The notes below the pieces were generated by a model. That model was not told where the DNA came from and searched no databases. It worked only from the letters and a program-made list of their open reading frames with translations. Shown here one piece after another: positions 13,822-28,800 of a stretch of DNA of 64,000 nt; the first letter of the stretch is position 1, and each line of letters starts with the position of its first letter. The position numbers and the translations under genes were made by a program. The stretch is from positions 1,294,046-1,358,045 of the forward strand of contig CATIUR010000015.1 of assembly GCA_949592205.1 (NCBI GenBank). The letters run 5' to 3'. Origin of the DNA: Helichrysum umbraculigerum. Lineage: Eukaryota > Streptophyta > Magnoliopsida > Asterales > Asteraceae.

Positions 13822-16177
13822 AGACCAAAAATTAATAAGTTGACCATAAATAGATTTTTAAGCTGTCACAGAAAGAAACTCGGGTTTTTTTGCTTATCGA
13901 AAAACTCGGTTTTTTTGAGTTCAATTGAAACAACAATAATTCAAAAAATAATGTATATACATACTTAAAGTGACCACATAACTATATACTATAGCCTATT
14001 TTTTGATTAAAATATAAAATATGGCACCGAATAAAAAATTAAAGCATTACGCAAAATAATACTTATTTTAGGGTAATGCAAAAAAATTAGTAACTTCCAG
14101 TAATGTCGTATATAAATAAACAATTTTCCATCCTAAACGTATATAAATACCTAATATAGACCAAAACTTAATAAGTTGACCATAAATAGATTTTTAAGCT
14201 GTCACACAAAGAAACTCGGCTTTTTTTGCTTTTCGAAAAACTCGGTTTTTTTTTAATTCAATAGAAACAACAATAATTCAAAAAATAATGTATATACATA
14301 CTTAAACTGACCACATAACTATATAATATAGCCTATATTTTCATTAAAATTTAAAATCTAGCACCTAATAAAAAATTAAAGCATTACGCAAAATAGTACG
14401 TATTTTAGCGTAATGCAAAAAAATTCTGTAATTTTCAATAATGTCGTATATAAATAAATAATTTTCCATCCTAAACGTATATAAATACCTAACATAGACC
14501 AAAACTTAATAAGTTGACCATAAATAGATTTTAAACCTGCCACAGAAAGAAACACGGTTTTTTTGCTAATCGGAAAACTCGGTTTTTTTGAGTTAAATAG
14601 AAACAACAATAATTCAAAAAATAATGTATATACATAATTAAACTGACCACATAACTATATATTATAGCCTATTTTTTCATTAAAATATAAAATCTGGCAC
14701 CGAATAAAAAATTAAAGCATTACGCAAAATAGTACGTATTTTTGGGTAATGCAAAAAAATTCAGTAACTTCCAGTAATGTCGTATATATATAAATAAATT
14801 TCCATCCTAAATGTATATAAATACCTAATATAGACCAAAAATTAATAAGTTGACCATAAATAGATTTTTAAGCTGTCACAGAAAGAAACTCGGGTTTTTT
14901 TGCTTATCGAAAAACTCGGTTTTTTTGAGTTCAATTGAAACAACAATAATTCAAAAAATAATGTATATACATACTTAAAGTGACCACATAACTATATACT
15001 ATAGCCTATTTTTTGATTAAAATATAAAATATGGCACCGAATAAAAAATTAAAGCATTACGCAAAATAATACGTATTTTTGGGTAATGCAAAAAAATTCA
15101 GTAATTTCCAGTAATTTCGTATATAAATAAACAATTTTCCATCCTAAACGTATATAAATACCTAATATAGACCAAAACTTAATAAGTTGACCATAAATAT
15201 ATTTTTAAGCTGTCACAGAAAGAAACTCGGTTTTTTTTTATTATCGAAAAACTCGGTTTTTTTTAGTTAAATAAAAACAACAATAATTCAAAAAATAATG
15301 TATATACATACTTAAACTGACCACATAACTATATATTATAGCATGTTTTTTCATTAAAATATAAAATCTGGCACCGAATAAAAAATTAAAGCAATACGCA
15401 AAATAGTACTTATTTTAGGGTAATGCAAAAAAATTAGTAACTTCCAGTAATGTCGTATATAAATAAACAATTTTCCATCCTAAACGTATATAAATACCTA
15501 ATATAGACCAAAACTTAATAAGTTGACCATAAATAGATTTTTAAGCTGTCACACAAAGAAACTCGGCTTTTTTTGCTTTTCGAAAAACTCGGTTTTTTTT
15601 AATTCAATAGAAACAACAATAATTCAAAAAATAATGTATATACATACTTAAACTGACCACATAACTATATAATATAGCCTATATTTTCATTAAAATTTAA
15701 AATCTGGCACCTAATAAAAAATTAAAGCATTACGCAAAATAGTACGTATTTTAGCGTAATGCAAAAAAATTCTGTAATTTTCAATAATGTCGTATATAAA
15801 TAAATAATTTTCCATCCTAAACGTATATAAATACCTAACATAGACCAAAACTTAATAAGTTGACCATAAATAGATTTTAAACCTACCACACAAAGAAACT
15901 CGGTTTTTTTGCTAATCGGAAAACTCGGTTTTTTTGAGTTAAATAGAAACAACAATAATTCAAAAAATAATGTATATACATAATTAAACTGACCACATAA
16001 CTATATATTATAGCCTATTTTTTCATTAAAATATAAAATCTGGCACCGAATAAAAAATTAAAGCATTACGCAAAATAGTACGTATTTTTGGGTAATGCAA
16101 AAAAATTTAGTAACTTCCAGTAATGTCGTATATAAATAAATAACTTTCCATCCTAAATGTATATAAATACCTAATAT
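13822..16177. repeat. Rearranged satellite zone: one 3-mer and one 4-mer unit
   Basis: The unit 13822-14831 is 1010 bp (three monomers) and 14832-16177 is 1346 bp (four). In the short unit the first monomer begins as type 1 (GAGTTCAATTG, TACTATAGCC, AAAATATGG) and continues after about 14056 as type 2 (AATACTTATTTTAGGG), which is what a one-monomer deletion between misaligned monomers would leave. Private changes such as TTAAAGTGACC at about 13966 and 14976 are shared by both units, so they are recent relatives. Confidence 0.85.
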
Positions 16178-19100
16178 AGACCAAAAATTAATAAGTTGAC
16201 CATAAATAGATTTTTAAGCTGTCACAGAAAGAAACTCGGCTTTTTTTGCTTATCGAAAAACTCGGTTTTTTTTAGTTCAATAGAAACAACAATAATTCAA
16301 AAAATAATGTATATACATACTTAAACTGACCACATAACTATATAATATAGCCTATTTTTTCATTAAAATTTAAAATCTGGCACCTAATAAAAAATTAAAG
16401 CATTACGCAAAATAGTACGTATTTTAGCGTAATGCAAAAAAATTCTGTAATTTTCAATAATGTCGTATGTAAATAAATAATTTTCCATCCTAAACGTATA
16501 TAAATACCTAACATAGACCAAAACTTAATAAGTTGACCATAAATAGATTTTAATCCTGCCACACAAAGAAACTCGGTTTTTTTGCTAATCGGAAAACTCG
16601 GTTTTTTTGAGTTAAATAGAAACAACAATAATTCAAAAACTAATGTATATACATAATTAAACTGACCACATAACTATATATTATAGCCTATTTTTTCATT
16701 AAAATATAAAATCTGGCACCGAATAAAAAATTAAAGCATTACGCAAAATAGTACGTATTTTTGGGTAATGCAAAAAAATTCAGTAACTTCCAGTAATGTC
16801 GTATATAAATAAATAAATTTCCATCCTAAATGTATATAAATACCTAATATAGACCAAAAATTAATAAGTTGACCATAAATAGATTTTTAAGCTGTCACAG
16901 AAAGAAACTCGGGTTTTTTTGCTTATCGAAAAACTCGGTTTTTTTGAGTTCAATTGAAACAACAATAATTCAAAAAATAATGTATATACATACTTAAACT
17001 GACCACATAACTATATACTATAGCCTATTTTTTGATTAAAATATAAAATATGGCACCGAATAAAAAATTAAAGCATTACGCAAAATAGTACGTATTTTTG
17101 GGTAATGCAAAAAAAATCAGTAATTTCCAGTAATTTCGTATATAAATAAACAATTTTCCATCCTAAACGTATATAAATACCTAATATAGACCAAAACTTA
17201 ATAAGTTGACCATAAATATATTTTTAAGCTGTCACAGAAAGAAACTCGGTTTTTTTTTATTATCGAAAAACTTGGTTTTTTTTAGTTAAATAAAAACAAC
17301 AATAATTCAAAAAATAATGTATATACATACTTAAACTGACCCCATAACTATATATTATAGCATGTTTTTTCATTAAAATATAAAATCTGGCACCGAATAA
17401 AAAATTAAAGCAATACGCAAAATAGTACTTATTTTAGGGTAATGCAAAAAAATTAGTAACTTCCAGTAATGTCGTATATAAATAAACAATTTTCCATCCT
17501 AAACGTATATAAATACCTAATATAGACCAAAACTTAATAAGTTGACCATAAATAGATTTTTAAGCTGTCACACAAAGAAACTCGGCTTTTTTTGCTTTTC
17601 GAAAAACTCGGTTTTTTTTTAATTCAATAGAAACAACAATAATTCAAAAAATAATGTATATACATACTTAAACTGACCACATAACTATATAATATAGCCT
17701 ATATTTTCATTAAAATTTAAAATCTGGCACCTAATAAAAAATTAAAGCATTACGCAAAATAGTACGTATTTTAGCGTAATGCAAAAAAATTCTGTAATTT
17801 TCAATAATGTCGTATATAAATAAATAATTTTCCATCCTAAACGTATATAAATACCTAACATAGACCAAAACTTAATAAGTTGACCATAAATAGATTTTAA
17901 ACCTGCCACACAAAGAAACTCGGTTTTTTTGCTAATCGGAAAACTCGGTTTTTTTGAGTTAAATAGAAACAACAATAATTCAAAAAATAATGTATATACA
18001 TAATTAAACTGACCACATAACTATATATTATAGCCTATTTTTTCATTAAAATATAAAATCTGGCACCGAATAAAAAATTAAAGCATTACGCAAAATAGTA
18101 CGTATTTTTGGGTAATGCAAAAAAATTTAGTAACTTCCAGTAATGTCGTATATAAATAAATAACTTTCCATCCTAAATGTATATAAATACCTAATATAGA
18201 CCAAAAATTAATAAGTTGACCATAAATAGATTTTTAAGCTGTCACAGAAAGAAACTCGGCTTTTTTTGCTTATCGAAAAACTCGGTTTTTTTTAGTTCAA
18301 TAGAAACAACAATAATTCAAAAAATAATGTATATACATACTTAAACTGACCACATAACTATATAATATAGCCTATTTTTTCATTAAAATTTAAAATCTGG
18401 CACCTAATAAAAAATTAAAGCATTACGCAAAATAGTACGTATTTTAGCGTAATGCAAAAAATTTCTGTAATTTTCAATAATGTCGTATATAAATAAATAA
18501 TTTTCCATCCTAAACGTATATAAATACCTAACATAGACCAAAACTTAATAAGTTGACCATAAATAGATTTTAAACCTGCCACACAAAGAAACTCGGTTTT
18601 TTTGCTAATCGGAAAACTCGGTTTTTTTGAGTTAAATAGAAACAACAATAATTCAAAAAATAATTTATATACATAATTAAACTGACCACATAACTATATA
18701 TTATAGCCTATTTTTTCATTAAAATATAAAATCTGGCACCGAATAGAAAATTAAAGCATTACGCAAAATAATACGTATTTTTGGGTAATGCAAAAAAATT
18801 CAGTAACTTCCAGTAATGTCGTATATAAATAAATAACTTTCCATCCTAAATGTATATAAATACCTAATATAGACCAAAAATTAATAAGTTGACCATAAAT
18901 AGATTTTTAAGCTGTCACAGAAAGAAACTCGGCTTTTTTTGCTTATCGAAAAACTCGGTTTTTTTTAGTTCAATTGAAACAACAATAATTCAAAAAATAA
19001 TGTATATACATACTTAAACTGACCACATAACTATATACTATATCCTATTTTTTGATTAAAATATAAAATATGGCACCGAATAAAAAATTAAAGCATTCCG

Positions 19101-20880
19101 CAAAATAGTACGTATTTTTGGGTAATGTAAAAAAATTCAGTAATTTCGTAAATAAATAAACAATTTTCCATCCTAAACGTATATAAATACCTAATATAGA
19201 CCAAAACTTAATAAGTTGACCATAAATATATTTTTAAGCTGTCACAGAAAGAAACTCGGTTTTTTTTTATTATCGAAAAACTTGGTTTTTTTTAGTTAAA
19301 TAAAAACAACAATAATTCAAAAAATAATGTATATACATACTTAAACTGACCACATAACTATATATTATAGCATGTTTTTTCATTAAAATATAAAATCTGG
19401 CACCGAATAAAAAATTAAAGCAATACGTAAAATAGTACTTATTTTAGGGTAATGCAAAAAAATTAGTAACTTCCAGTAATGTCGTATATAAATAAACAAT
19501 TTTCCATCCTAAACGTATATAAATACCTAATATAGACCAAAACTTAATAAGTTGACCATAAATAGATTTTTAAGCTGTCACACAAAGAAACTCGGCTTTT
19601 TTTGCTTTTCGAAAAACTCGGTTTTTTTTTAATTCAATAGAAACAACAATAATTCAAAAAATAATGTATATACATACTTAAACTGACCACATAACTATAT
19701 AATATAGCCTATATTTTCATTAAAATTTAAAATCTGGCACCTAATAAAAAATTAAAGCATTACGCAAAATAGTACGTATTTTAGCGTAATGCAAAAAAAT
19801 TCTGTAATTTTCAATAATGTCGTATATAAATAAATAATTTTCCATCCTAAACGTATATAAATACCTAACATAGACCAAAACTTAATAAGTTGACCATAAA
19901 TAGATTTTAAACCTGCCACACAAAGAAACTCGGTTTTTTTGCTAATCGGAAAACTCGGTTTTTTTGAGTTAAATAGAAACAACAATAATTCAAAAAATAA
20001 TGTATATACATAATTAAACTGACCACATAACTATATATTATAGCCTATTTTTTCATTAAAATATAAAATCTGGCACCGAATAAAAAATTAAAGCATTACG
20101 CAAAATAGTACGTATTTTTGGGTAATGCAAAAAAATTTAGTAACTTCCAGTAATGTCGTATATAAATAAATAACTTTCCATCCTAAATGTATATAAATAC
20201 CTAATATAGACCAAAAATTAATAAGTTGACCATAAATAGATTTTTAAGCTGTCACAGAAAGAAACTCGGCTTTTTTTGCTTATCGAAAAACTCGGTTTTT
20301 TTTAGTTCAATAGAAACAACAATAATTCAAAAAATAATGTATATACATACTTAAACTGACCACATAACTATATAATATAGCCTATTTTTTCATTAAAATT
20401 TAAAATCTGGCACCTAATAAAAAATTAAAGCATTACGCAAAATAGTACGTATTTTAGCGTAATGCAAAAAATTTCTGTAATTTTCAATAATGTCGTATAT
20501 AAATAAATAATTTTCCATCCTAAACGTATATAAATACCTAACATAGACCAAAACTTAATAAGTTGACCATAAATAGATTTTAAACCTGCCACACAAAGAA
20601 ACTCGGTTTTTTTGCTAATCGGAAAACTCGGTTTTTTTGAGTTAAATAGAAACAACAATAATTCAAAAAATAATTTATATACATAATTAAACTGACCACA
20701 TAACTATATATTATAGCCTATTTTTTCATTAAAATATAAAATCTGGCACCGAATAGAAAATTAAAGCATTACGCAAAATAATACGTATTTTTGGGTAATG
20801 CAAAAAAATTCAGTAACTTCCAGTAATGTCGTATATAAATAAATAACTTTCCATCCTAAATGTATATAAATACCTAATAT
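16178..20880. repeat. HOR domain B: alternating 2-mer and 4-mer units (6-mer period)
   Basis: Type-1 starts lie at 16178, 16851, 18198, 18871 and 20208, giving spacings of 673, 1347, 673, 1337 and 673 bp. The repeating unit is therefore 2+4 monomers (2020 then 2010 bp). The 10-bp length difference is a deletion in one monomer: AGTAATTTCCAGTAATTTCG at about 17120 becomes AGTAATTTCG at about 19139. Private changes (AATTTATATAC at about 18663 and 20673; GAATAGAAAA at about 18741 and 20751) recur 2010 bp apart, confirming the period. Confidence 0.88.
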
Positions 20881-23800
20881 AGACCAAAAATTAATAAGTT
20901 GACCATAAATAGATTTTTAAGCTGTCACAGAAAGAAACTCGGCTTTTTTTGCTTATCGAAAAACTCGGTTTTTTTTAGTTCAATTGAAACAACAATAATT
21001 CAAAAAATAATGTATATACATACTTAAACTGACCACATAACTATATACTATATCCTATTTTTTGATTAAAATATAAAATATGGCACCGAATAAAAAATTA
21101 AAGCATTCCGCAAAATAGTACGTATTTTTGGGTAATGTAAAAAAATTCAGTAATTTCGTATATAAATAAACAATTTTCCATCCTAAACGTATATAAATAC
21201 CTAATATAGACCAAAACTTAATAAGTTGACCATAAATATATTTTTAAGCTGTCACAGAAAAAAACTCGTTTCTTTTTTATTATCGAAAAACTTGGTTTTT
21301 TTTAGTTAAATAGAAACAACAATAAATCAAAAAATAATATATATACAAACTTAAACTGACCACATAACTATATATTATAGCATGTTTTTTCATTAAAATA
21401 TAAAATCTGGCACCGAAAAAAAATTAAAGCATTACGCAAAATAGTACGTATTTTTGGGTAATGCAAAAAAATTCAGTAATTTCAAGTAATGTCGTATATA
21501 AATAAACAATTTTCCATCCTAAACGTATATAAATACCTAATATAGACCAAAACTTAATAAGTTGACCATAAATAGATTTTTAAGCTGTCACAGAAAGAAA
21601 CTCGGCTTTTTTTTGCTTATCGAAAAACTTGGTTTTTTTTAGTTCAATAGAAACAACAATAATTCAAAAAATAATGTATATACATACTTAAACTGACCAC
21701 ATAACTATATAATATAGCCTATTTTTTCATTAAAATTTAAAATCTGGCACCTATAAAAAATTAAAGCATTACGCAAAATAGTACGTATTTTAGCGTAATG
21801 CAAAAAAATTCTGTAATTTTCAATAATGTCGTATATAAATAAATAATTTTCCATCCTAAACGTATATAAATACCTAACATAGACCAAAACTTAATAAGTT
21901 GACCATAAATAGATTTTAAACCTGCCACACAAAGAAACTCGGTTTTTTTGCTAATCGGAAAACTCGGTTTTTTTGAGTTAAATAGAAACAACAATAATTC
22001 AAAAAATAATGTATATACATAATTAAACTGACCACATAACTATATATTATAGCCTATTTTTTCATTAAAATATAAAATCTGGCACCGAATAAAAAATTAA
22101 AGCATTACGCAAAATAATACGTATTTTTGGGTAATGCAAAAAAATTCAGTAACTTCCAGTAATGTCGTATATAAATAAATAACTTTCCATCCTAAATGTA
22201 TATAAATACCTAATATAGACCAAAAATTAATAAGTTGACCATAAATAGATTTTTAAGCTGTCACAGAAAGAAACTCGGCTTTTTTTGCTTATCGAAAAAC
22301 TCGGTTTTTTTTAGTTCAATTGAAACAACAATAATTCAAAAAATAATGTATATACATACTTAAACTGACCACATAACTATATACTATATCCTATTTTTTG
22401 ATTAAAATATAAAATATGGCACCGAATAAAAAATTAAAGCATTCCGCAAAATAGTACGTATTTTTGGGTAATGTAAAAAAATTCAGTAATTTCGTATATA
22501 AATAAACAATTTTCCGTCCTAAACGTATATAAATACCTAATATAGACCAAAACTTAATAAGTTGACCATAAATATATTTTTAAGCTGTCACAGAAAAAAA
22601 CTCGGTTCTTTTTTATTATCGAAAAACTTGGTTTTTTTTAGTTAAATAGAAACAACAATAATTCAAAAAATAATATATATACAAACTTAAACTGACCACA
22701 TAACTATATATTATAGCATGTTTTTTCATTAAAATATAAAATCTGGCACCGAAAAAAAATTAAAGCATTACGCAAAATAGTACGTATTTTTGGGTAATGC
22801 AAAAAAATTCAGTAATTTCCAGTAATGTCGTATATAAATAAACAATTTTCCATCCTAAACGTATATAAATACCTAATATAGACCAAAACTTAATAAGTTG
22901 ACTATAAATAGATTTTTAAGCTGTCACAGAAAGAAACTCGGCTTTTTTTTGCTTATCGAAAAACTCGGTTTTTTTTAGTTCAATAGAAACAACAATAATT
23001 CAAAAAATAATGTATATACATACTTAAACTGACCACATAACTATATAATATAGCCTATTTTTTCATTAAAATTTAAAATCTGGCACCTATAAAAAATTAA
23101 AGCATTACGCAAAATAGTACGTATTTTAGCGTAATGCAAAAAAATTCTGTAATTTTCAATAATGTCGTATATAAATAAATAATTTTCCATCCTAAACGTA
23201 TATAAATACCTAACATAGACCAAAACTTAATAAGTTGACCATAAATAGATTTTAAACCTGCCACACAAAGAAACTCGGTTTTTTTGCTAATCGGAAAACT
23301 CGGTTTTTTTGAGTTAAATAGAAACAACAATAATTCAAAAAATAATGTATATACATAATTAAACTGACCACATAACTATATATTATAGCCTATTTTTTCA
23401 TTAAAATATAAAATCTGGCACCGAATAAAAAATTAAAGCATTACGCAAAATAATACGTATTTTTGGGTAATGCAAAAAAATTCAGTAACTTCCAGTAATG
23501 TCGTATATAAATAAATAACTTTCCATCCTAAATGTATATAAATACCTAATATAGACCAAAAATTAATAAGTTGACCATAAATAGATTTTTAAGCTGTCAC
23601 AGAAAGAAACTCGGCTTTTTTTGCTTATCGAAAAACTCGGTTTTTTTTAGTTCAATTGAAACAACAATAATTCAAAAAATAATGTATATACATACTTAAA
23701 CTGACCACATAACTATATACTATATCCTATTTTTTGATTAAAATATAAAATATGGCACCGAATAAAAAATTAAAGCATTCCGCAAAATAGTACGTATTTT

Positions 23801-24889
23801 TGGGTAATGTAAAAAAATTCAGTAATTTCGTATATAAATAAACAATTTTCCATCCTAAACGTATATAAATACCTAATATAGACCAAAACTTAATAAGTTG
23901 ACCATAAATATATTTTTAAGCTGTCACAGAAAAAAACTAGGTTCTTTTTTATTATCGAAAAACTTGGTTTTTTTTAGTTAAATAGAAACAACAATAATTC
24001 AAAAAATAATATATATACAAACTTAAACTGACCACATAACTATATATTATAGCATGTTTTTTCATTAAAATATAAAATCTGGCACCGAAAAAAAATTAAA
24101 GCATTACGCAAAATAGTACGTATTTTTGGGTAATGCAAAAAAATTCAGTAATTTCCAGTAATGTCGTATATAAATAAAAAATTTTCCATCCTAAACGTAT
24201 ATAAATACCTAATATAGACCAAAACTTAATAAGTTGACCATAAATAGATTTTTAAGCTGTCACAGAAAGAAACTCGGCTTTTTTTTGCTTATCGAAAAAC
24301 TCGGTTTTTTTTAGTTCAATAGAAACAACAATAATTCAAAAAATAATGTATATACATACTTAAACTGACCACATAACTATATAATATAGCCTATTTTTTC
24401 ATTAAAATTTAAAATCTGGCAACTAATAAAAAATTAAAGCATTACGCAAAATAGTACGTATTTTAGCGTAATGCAAAAAAATTCTGTAATTTTCAATAAT
24501 GTCGTATATAAATAAATAATTTTCCATCCTAAACGTATATAAATACCTAACATAGACCAAAACTTAATAAGTTGACCATAAATAGATTTTAAACCTGCCA
24601 CACAAAGAAACTCGGTTTTTTTGCTAATCGGAAAACTCGGTTTTTTTGAGTTAAATAGAAACAACAATAATTCAAAAAATAATGTATATACATAATTAAA
24701 CTGACCACATAACTATATATTATAGCCTATTTTTTCATTAAAATATAAAATCTGGCACCGAATAAAAAATTAAAGCATTACGCAAAATAATACGTATTTT
24801 TGGGTAATGCAAAAAAATTCAGTAACTTCCAGTAATGTCGTATATAAATAAATAACTTTCCATCCTAAATGTATATAAATACCTAATAT
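20881..24889. repeat. HOR domain C: 4-monomer units of 1336-1337 bp, three copies
   Basis: Units start at 20881, 22217 and 23553 (1336, 1336 and 1337 bp). They are related to domain A four-mers but carry the 10-bp AGTAATTTCC deletion in the first monomer, TATATCC in place of TATAGCC, CTTGG in place of CTCGG in the second monomer with a TTCTTTTTT run, and ATATATATACAAAC in place of the usual ATGTATATACAT string. This monomer set reappears in the seven-mer domain. Confidence 0.88.
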
Positions 24890-25889
24890 AGACCAAAAAT
24901 TAATAAGTTGAACATAAATAGATTATTAAGCTGTCACAGAAAGAAACTCGGCTTTTTTTGCTTATCGAAAAACTCGGTTTTTTTTAGTTCAATTGAAACA
25001 ACAATAATTCAAAAAATAATGTATATACATACTTAAACTGACCACATAACTATATACTATATCCTATTTTTTGATTAAAATATAAAATATGGCACCGAAT
25101 AAAAAATTAAAGCATTCCGCAAAATAGTACGTATTTTTGGGTAATGTAAAAAAATTCAGTAATTTCGTATATAAATAAACAATTTTCCATCCTAAACGTA
25201 TATAAATACCTAATATAGACCAAAACTTAATAAGTTGACCATAAATATATTTTTAAGCTGTCACAGAAAAAAACTCGGTTCTTTTTTATTATCGAAAAAC
25301 TTGGTTTTTTTTAGTTAAATAGAAACAACAATAATTCAAAAAATAATATATATACAAACTTAAACTGACCACATAACTATATATTATAGCATGTTTTTCA
25401 TTAAAATATAAAATCTGGCACCGAAAAAAAATTAAAGCATTATGCAAAATAGTACGTATTTTTGGGTAATGCAAAAAAATTCAGTAATTTCCAGTAATGT
25501 CGTATATAAATAAACAATTTTCAATCCTAAACGTATATAAATACCTAATATAGACCAAAACTTAATAAGTTGACCATAAATAGATTTTTAAGCTGTCACA
25601 GAAAGAAACTCGGCTTTTTTTTGCTTATCGAAAAACTCGGTTTTTTTTAGTTTAATTGAAACAACCATAATTAAAAAAATAATGTATATACATACTTAAA
25701 CTGACCACATAACTATATATTATAGCCTATTTTTTCATTAAAATATAAAATCTGGCACCGAATAAAAAATTAAAGCATTACGCAAAATAGTACGTATTTT
25801 TGGGTAATGCAAAAAAATTTAGTAATTTCCAGTAATGTCGTATATAAATAAACAATTTTCCATCCTAAACGTATATAAATACCTAATAT
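24890..25889. repeat. Three satellite monomers between domains C and D
   Basis: This 1000-bp stretch starts like a domain C unit (TACTATATCC, then GGTTCTTTTTT) but moves into monomers with AACCATAATTAAAAAAATAA, typical of the seven-mer domain. Closely related sequence recurs about 1673 bp downstream (about 26560-27560). It is the transition between two HOR families. Confidence 0.8.
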
Positions 25890-28800
25890 AGACCAAAACT
25901 TAATAAGTTGACCATAGATAGATTTTTAAGCTGTCACACAAGAAACTCGGGTTTTTTTTGCTTATCGAAAAACTCGGTTTTTTTGAGTTCAATTGAAACA
26001 ACAATAATTCAAAAAATAATGTATATACATACTTAAACTGACCACATAACTATATACTATAGCCTATTTTTTGATTAAAATATAAAATATGGCACCGAAT
26101 AAAAAATTAAAGCATTACGCAAAAAAGTACGTATTTTTGGGTAATGCAAAAAAATTCAGTAATTTCCAGTAATTTCGTATATAAATAAACAATTTTCCAT
26201 CCTAAACGTATATAAATACCTAATATAGACCAAAACTTAATAAGTTGACCATAAATATATTTTTAAGCTGTCACAGAAAGAAACTCGGTTTTTTTTTTTA
26301 TCGAAAAACTCGGTTTTTTTTAGTTAAATAAAAACAACAATAATTCAAAAAATAATGTATATACAAACTTAAACTGACCACATAACTATATATTATAGCA
26401 TGTTTTTTTATTAAAATATAAAATCTGGCACCGAATAAAAAATTAAAGCATTACGCAAAATAGTACGTATTTTTGGGTAATGCAAAAAAATTCAGTAATT
26501 TCCAGTAATGTCGTATATAAATAAACAATTTTCCATCCTAAATGTATATAAATACCTAATATAGGCCAAAACTTAATAAGTTGATCATAAATAGATTTTT
26601 AAGCTGTCACAGAAAGAAACTCGGCTTTTTTTGCTTATCGAAAAACTCGGTTTTTTTTAGTTTAATTGAAACAACAATAATTCAAAAAATAATGTATATA
26701 CATACTTAAACTGACCACATAACTATATACTATATCCTATTTTTTGATTAAAATATAAAATATGGCACCGAATAAAAAATTAAAGCATTCCGCAAAATAG
26801 TACGTATTTTTGGGTAATGTAAAAAAATTCAGTAATTTCGTATATAAATAAACAATTTTCCATCCTAAACGTATATAAATACCTAATATAGACCAAAACT
26901 TAATAAGTTGACCATAAATATATTTTTAAGCTGTCACAGAAAAAAACTCGGTTCTTTTTTATTATCGAAAAACTTGGTTTTTTTTAGTTAAATAGAAACA
27001 ACAATAATTCAAAAAATAATATATATACAAACTTAAACTGACCACATAACTATATATTATAGCATGTTTTTCATTAAAATATAAAATCTGGCACCGAAAA
27101 AAAATTAAAGCATTATGCAAAATAGTACGTATTTTTGGGTAATGCAAAAAAATTCAGTAATTTCCAGTAATGTCGTATATAAATAAACAATTTTCCATCC
27201 TAAACGTATATAAATACCTAATATAGACCAAAACTTAATAAGTTGACCATAAATAGATTTTTAAGCTGTCACAGAAAGAAACTCGGCTTTTTTTTGCTTA
27301 TCGAAAAACTCGGTTTTTTTTAGTTTAATTGAAACAACCATAATTAAAAAAATAATGTATATACATACTTAAACTGACCACATAACTATATATTATAGCC
27401 TATTTTTTCATTAAAATATAAAATCTGGCACCGAATAAAAAATTAAAGCATTACGCAAAATAGTACGTATTTTTGGGTAATGCAAAAAAATTTAGTAATT
27501 TCCAGTAATGTCGTATATAAATAAACAATTTTCCATCCTAAACGTATATAAATACCTAATATAGACCAAAACTCAATAAGTTGACCATAGATAGATTTTT
27601 AAGCTGTCACACAAAGAAAATCGATTTTTTTTGCTTTTCGAAAAACTCGGTTTTTTTGAATTCAATAGAAACAACAATACTTCAAAAAATAATGTATATA
27701 CATACTTAAACTGACCACATAACTATATAATATAGCCTATTTTTTCATTAAAATATAAAATCTGGCACCGAATAAAAAATTAAAGCATTACGCAAAATAG
27801 TACGTATTTTAGCGTAATGCAAAAAAATTCGGTAATTTTCAATAATGTCGTATATAAATAAATAATTTTCCATCCTAAACGTATATAAATACCTAACATA
27901 GACCAAAACTTAATAAGTTGACCATAAATAGATTTTAAACCTGTCACACAAAGAAACTCGGTTTTTTTGCTAATCGGAAAACTCGGTTTTTTTGAGTTAA
28001 ATAGAAACAACAATAATTCAAAAAATAATGTATATACATAATTAAACTGACCACATAACTATATATTATAGCCTATTTTTTCATTAAAATATAAAATCAG
28101 GCACCGAATAAAAAATTAAAGCATTACGCAAAATAGTACGTATTTTTGGGTAATGCAAAAAAAATTCAATAACTTCCAGTAATGTCGTATATAAATAAAT
28201 AACTTTCCATCCTAAATGTATATAAATACCTAATATAGACCAAAAATTAATAAGTTGACCATAAATAGATTTTTAAGCTGTCACAGAAAGAAACTCGGGT
28301 TTTTTTGCTTATCGAAAAACTCGGTTTTTTTGAGTTCAATTGAAACAACAATAATTCAAAAAATAATGTATATACATACTTAAACTGACCACATAACTAT
28401 ATACTATAGCCTATTTTTTGATTAAAATATAAAATATGGCACCGAATAAAAAATTAAAGCATTACGCAAAAAAGTACGTATTTTTGGGTAATGCAAAAAA
28501 ATTCAGTAATTTCCAGTAATTTCGTATATAAATAAACAATTTTCCATCCTAAACGTATATAAATACCTAATATAGACCAAAACTTAATAAGTTGACCATA
28601 AATATATTTTTAAGCTGTCACAGAAAGAAACTCGGTTTTTTTTTTTATCGAAAAACTCGGTTTTTTTTAGTTAAATAAAAACAACAATAATTCAAAAAAT
28701 AATGTATATACAAACTTAAACTGACCACATAACTATATATTATAGCATGTTTTTTTATTAAAATATAAAATCTGGCACCGAATAAAAAATTAAAGCATTA

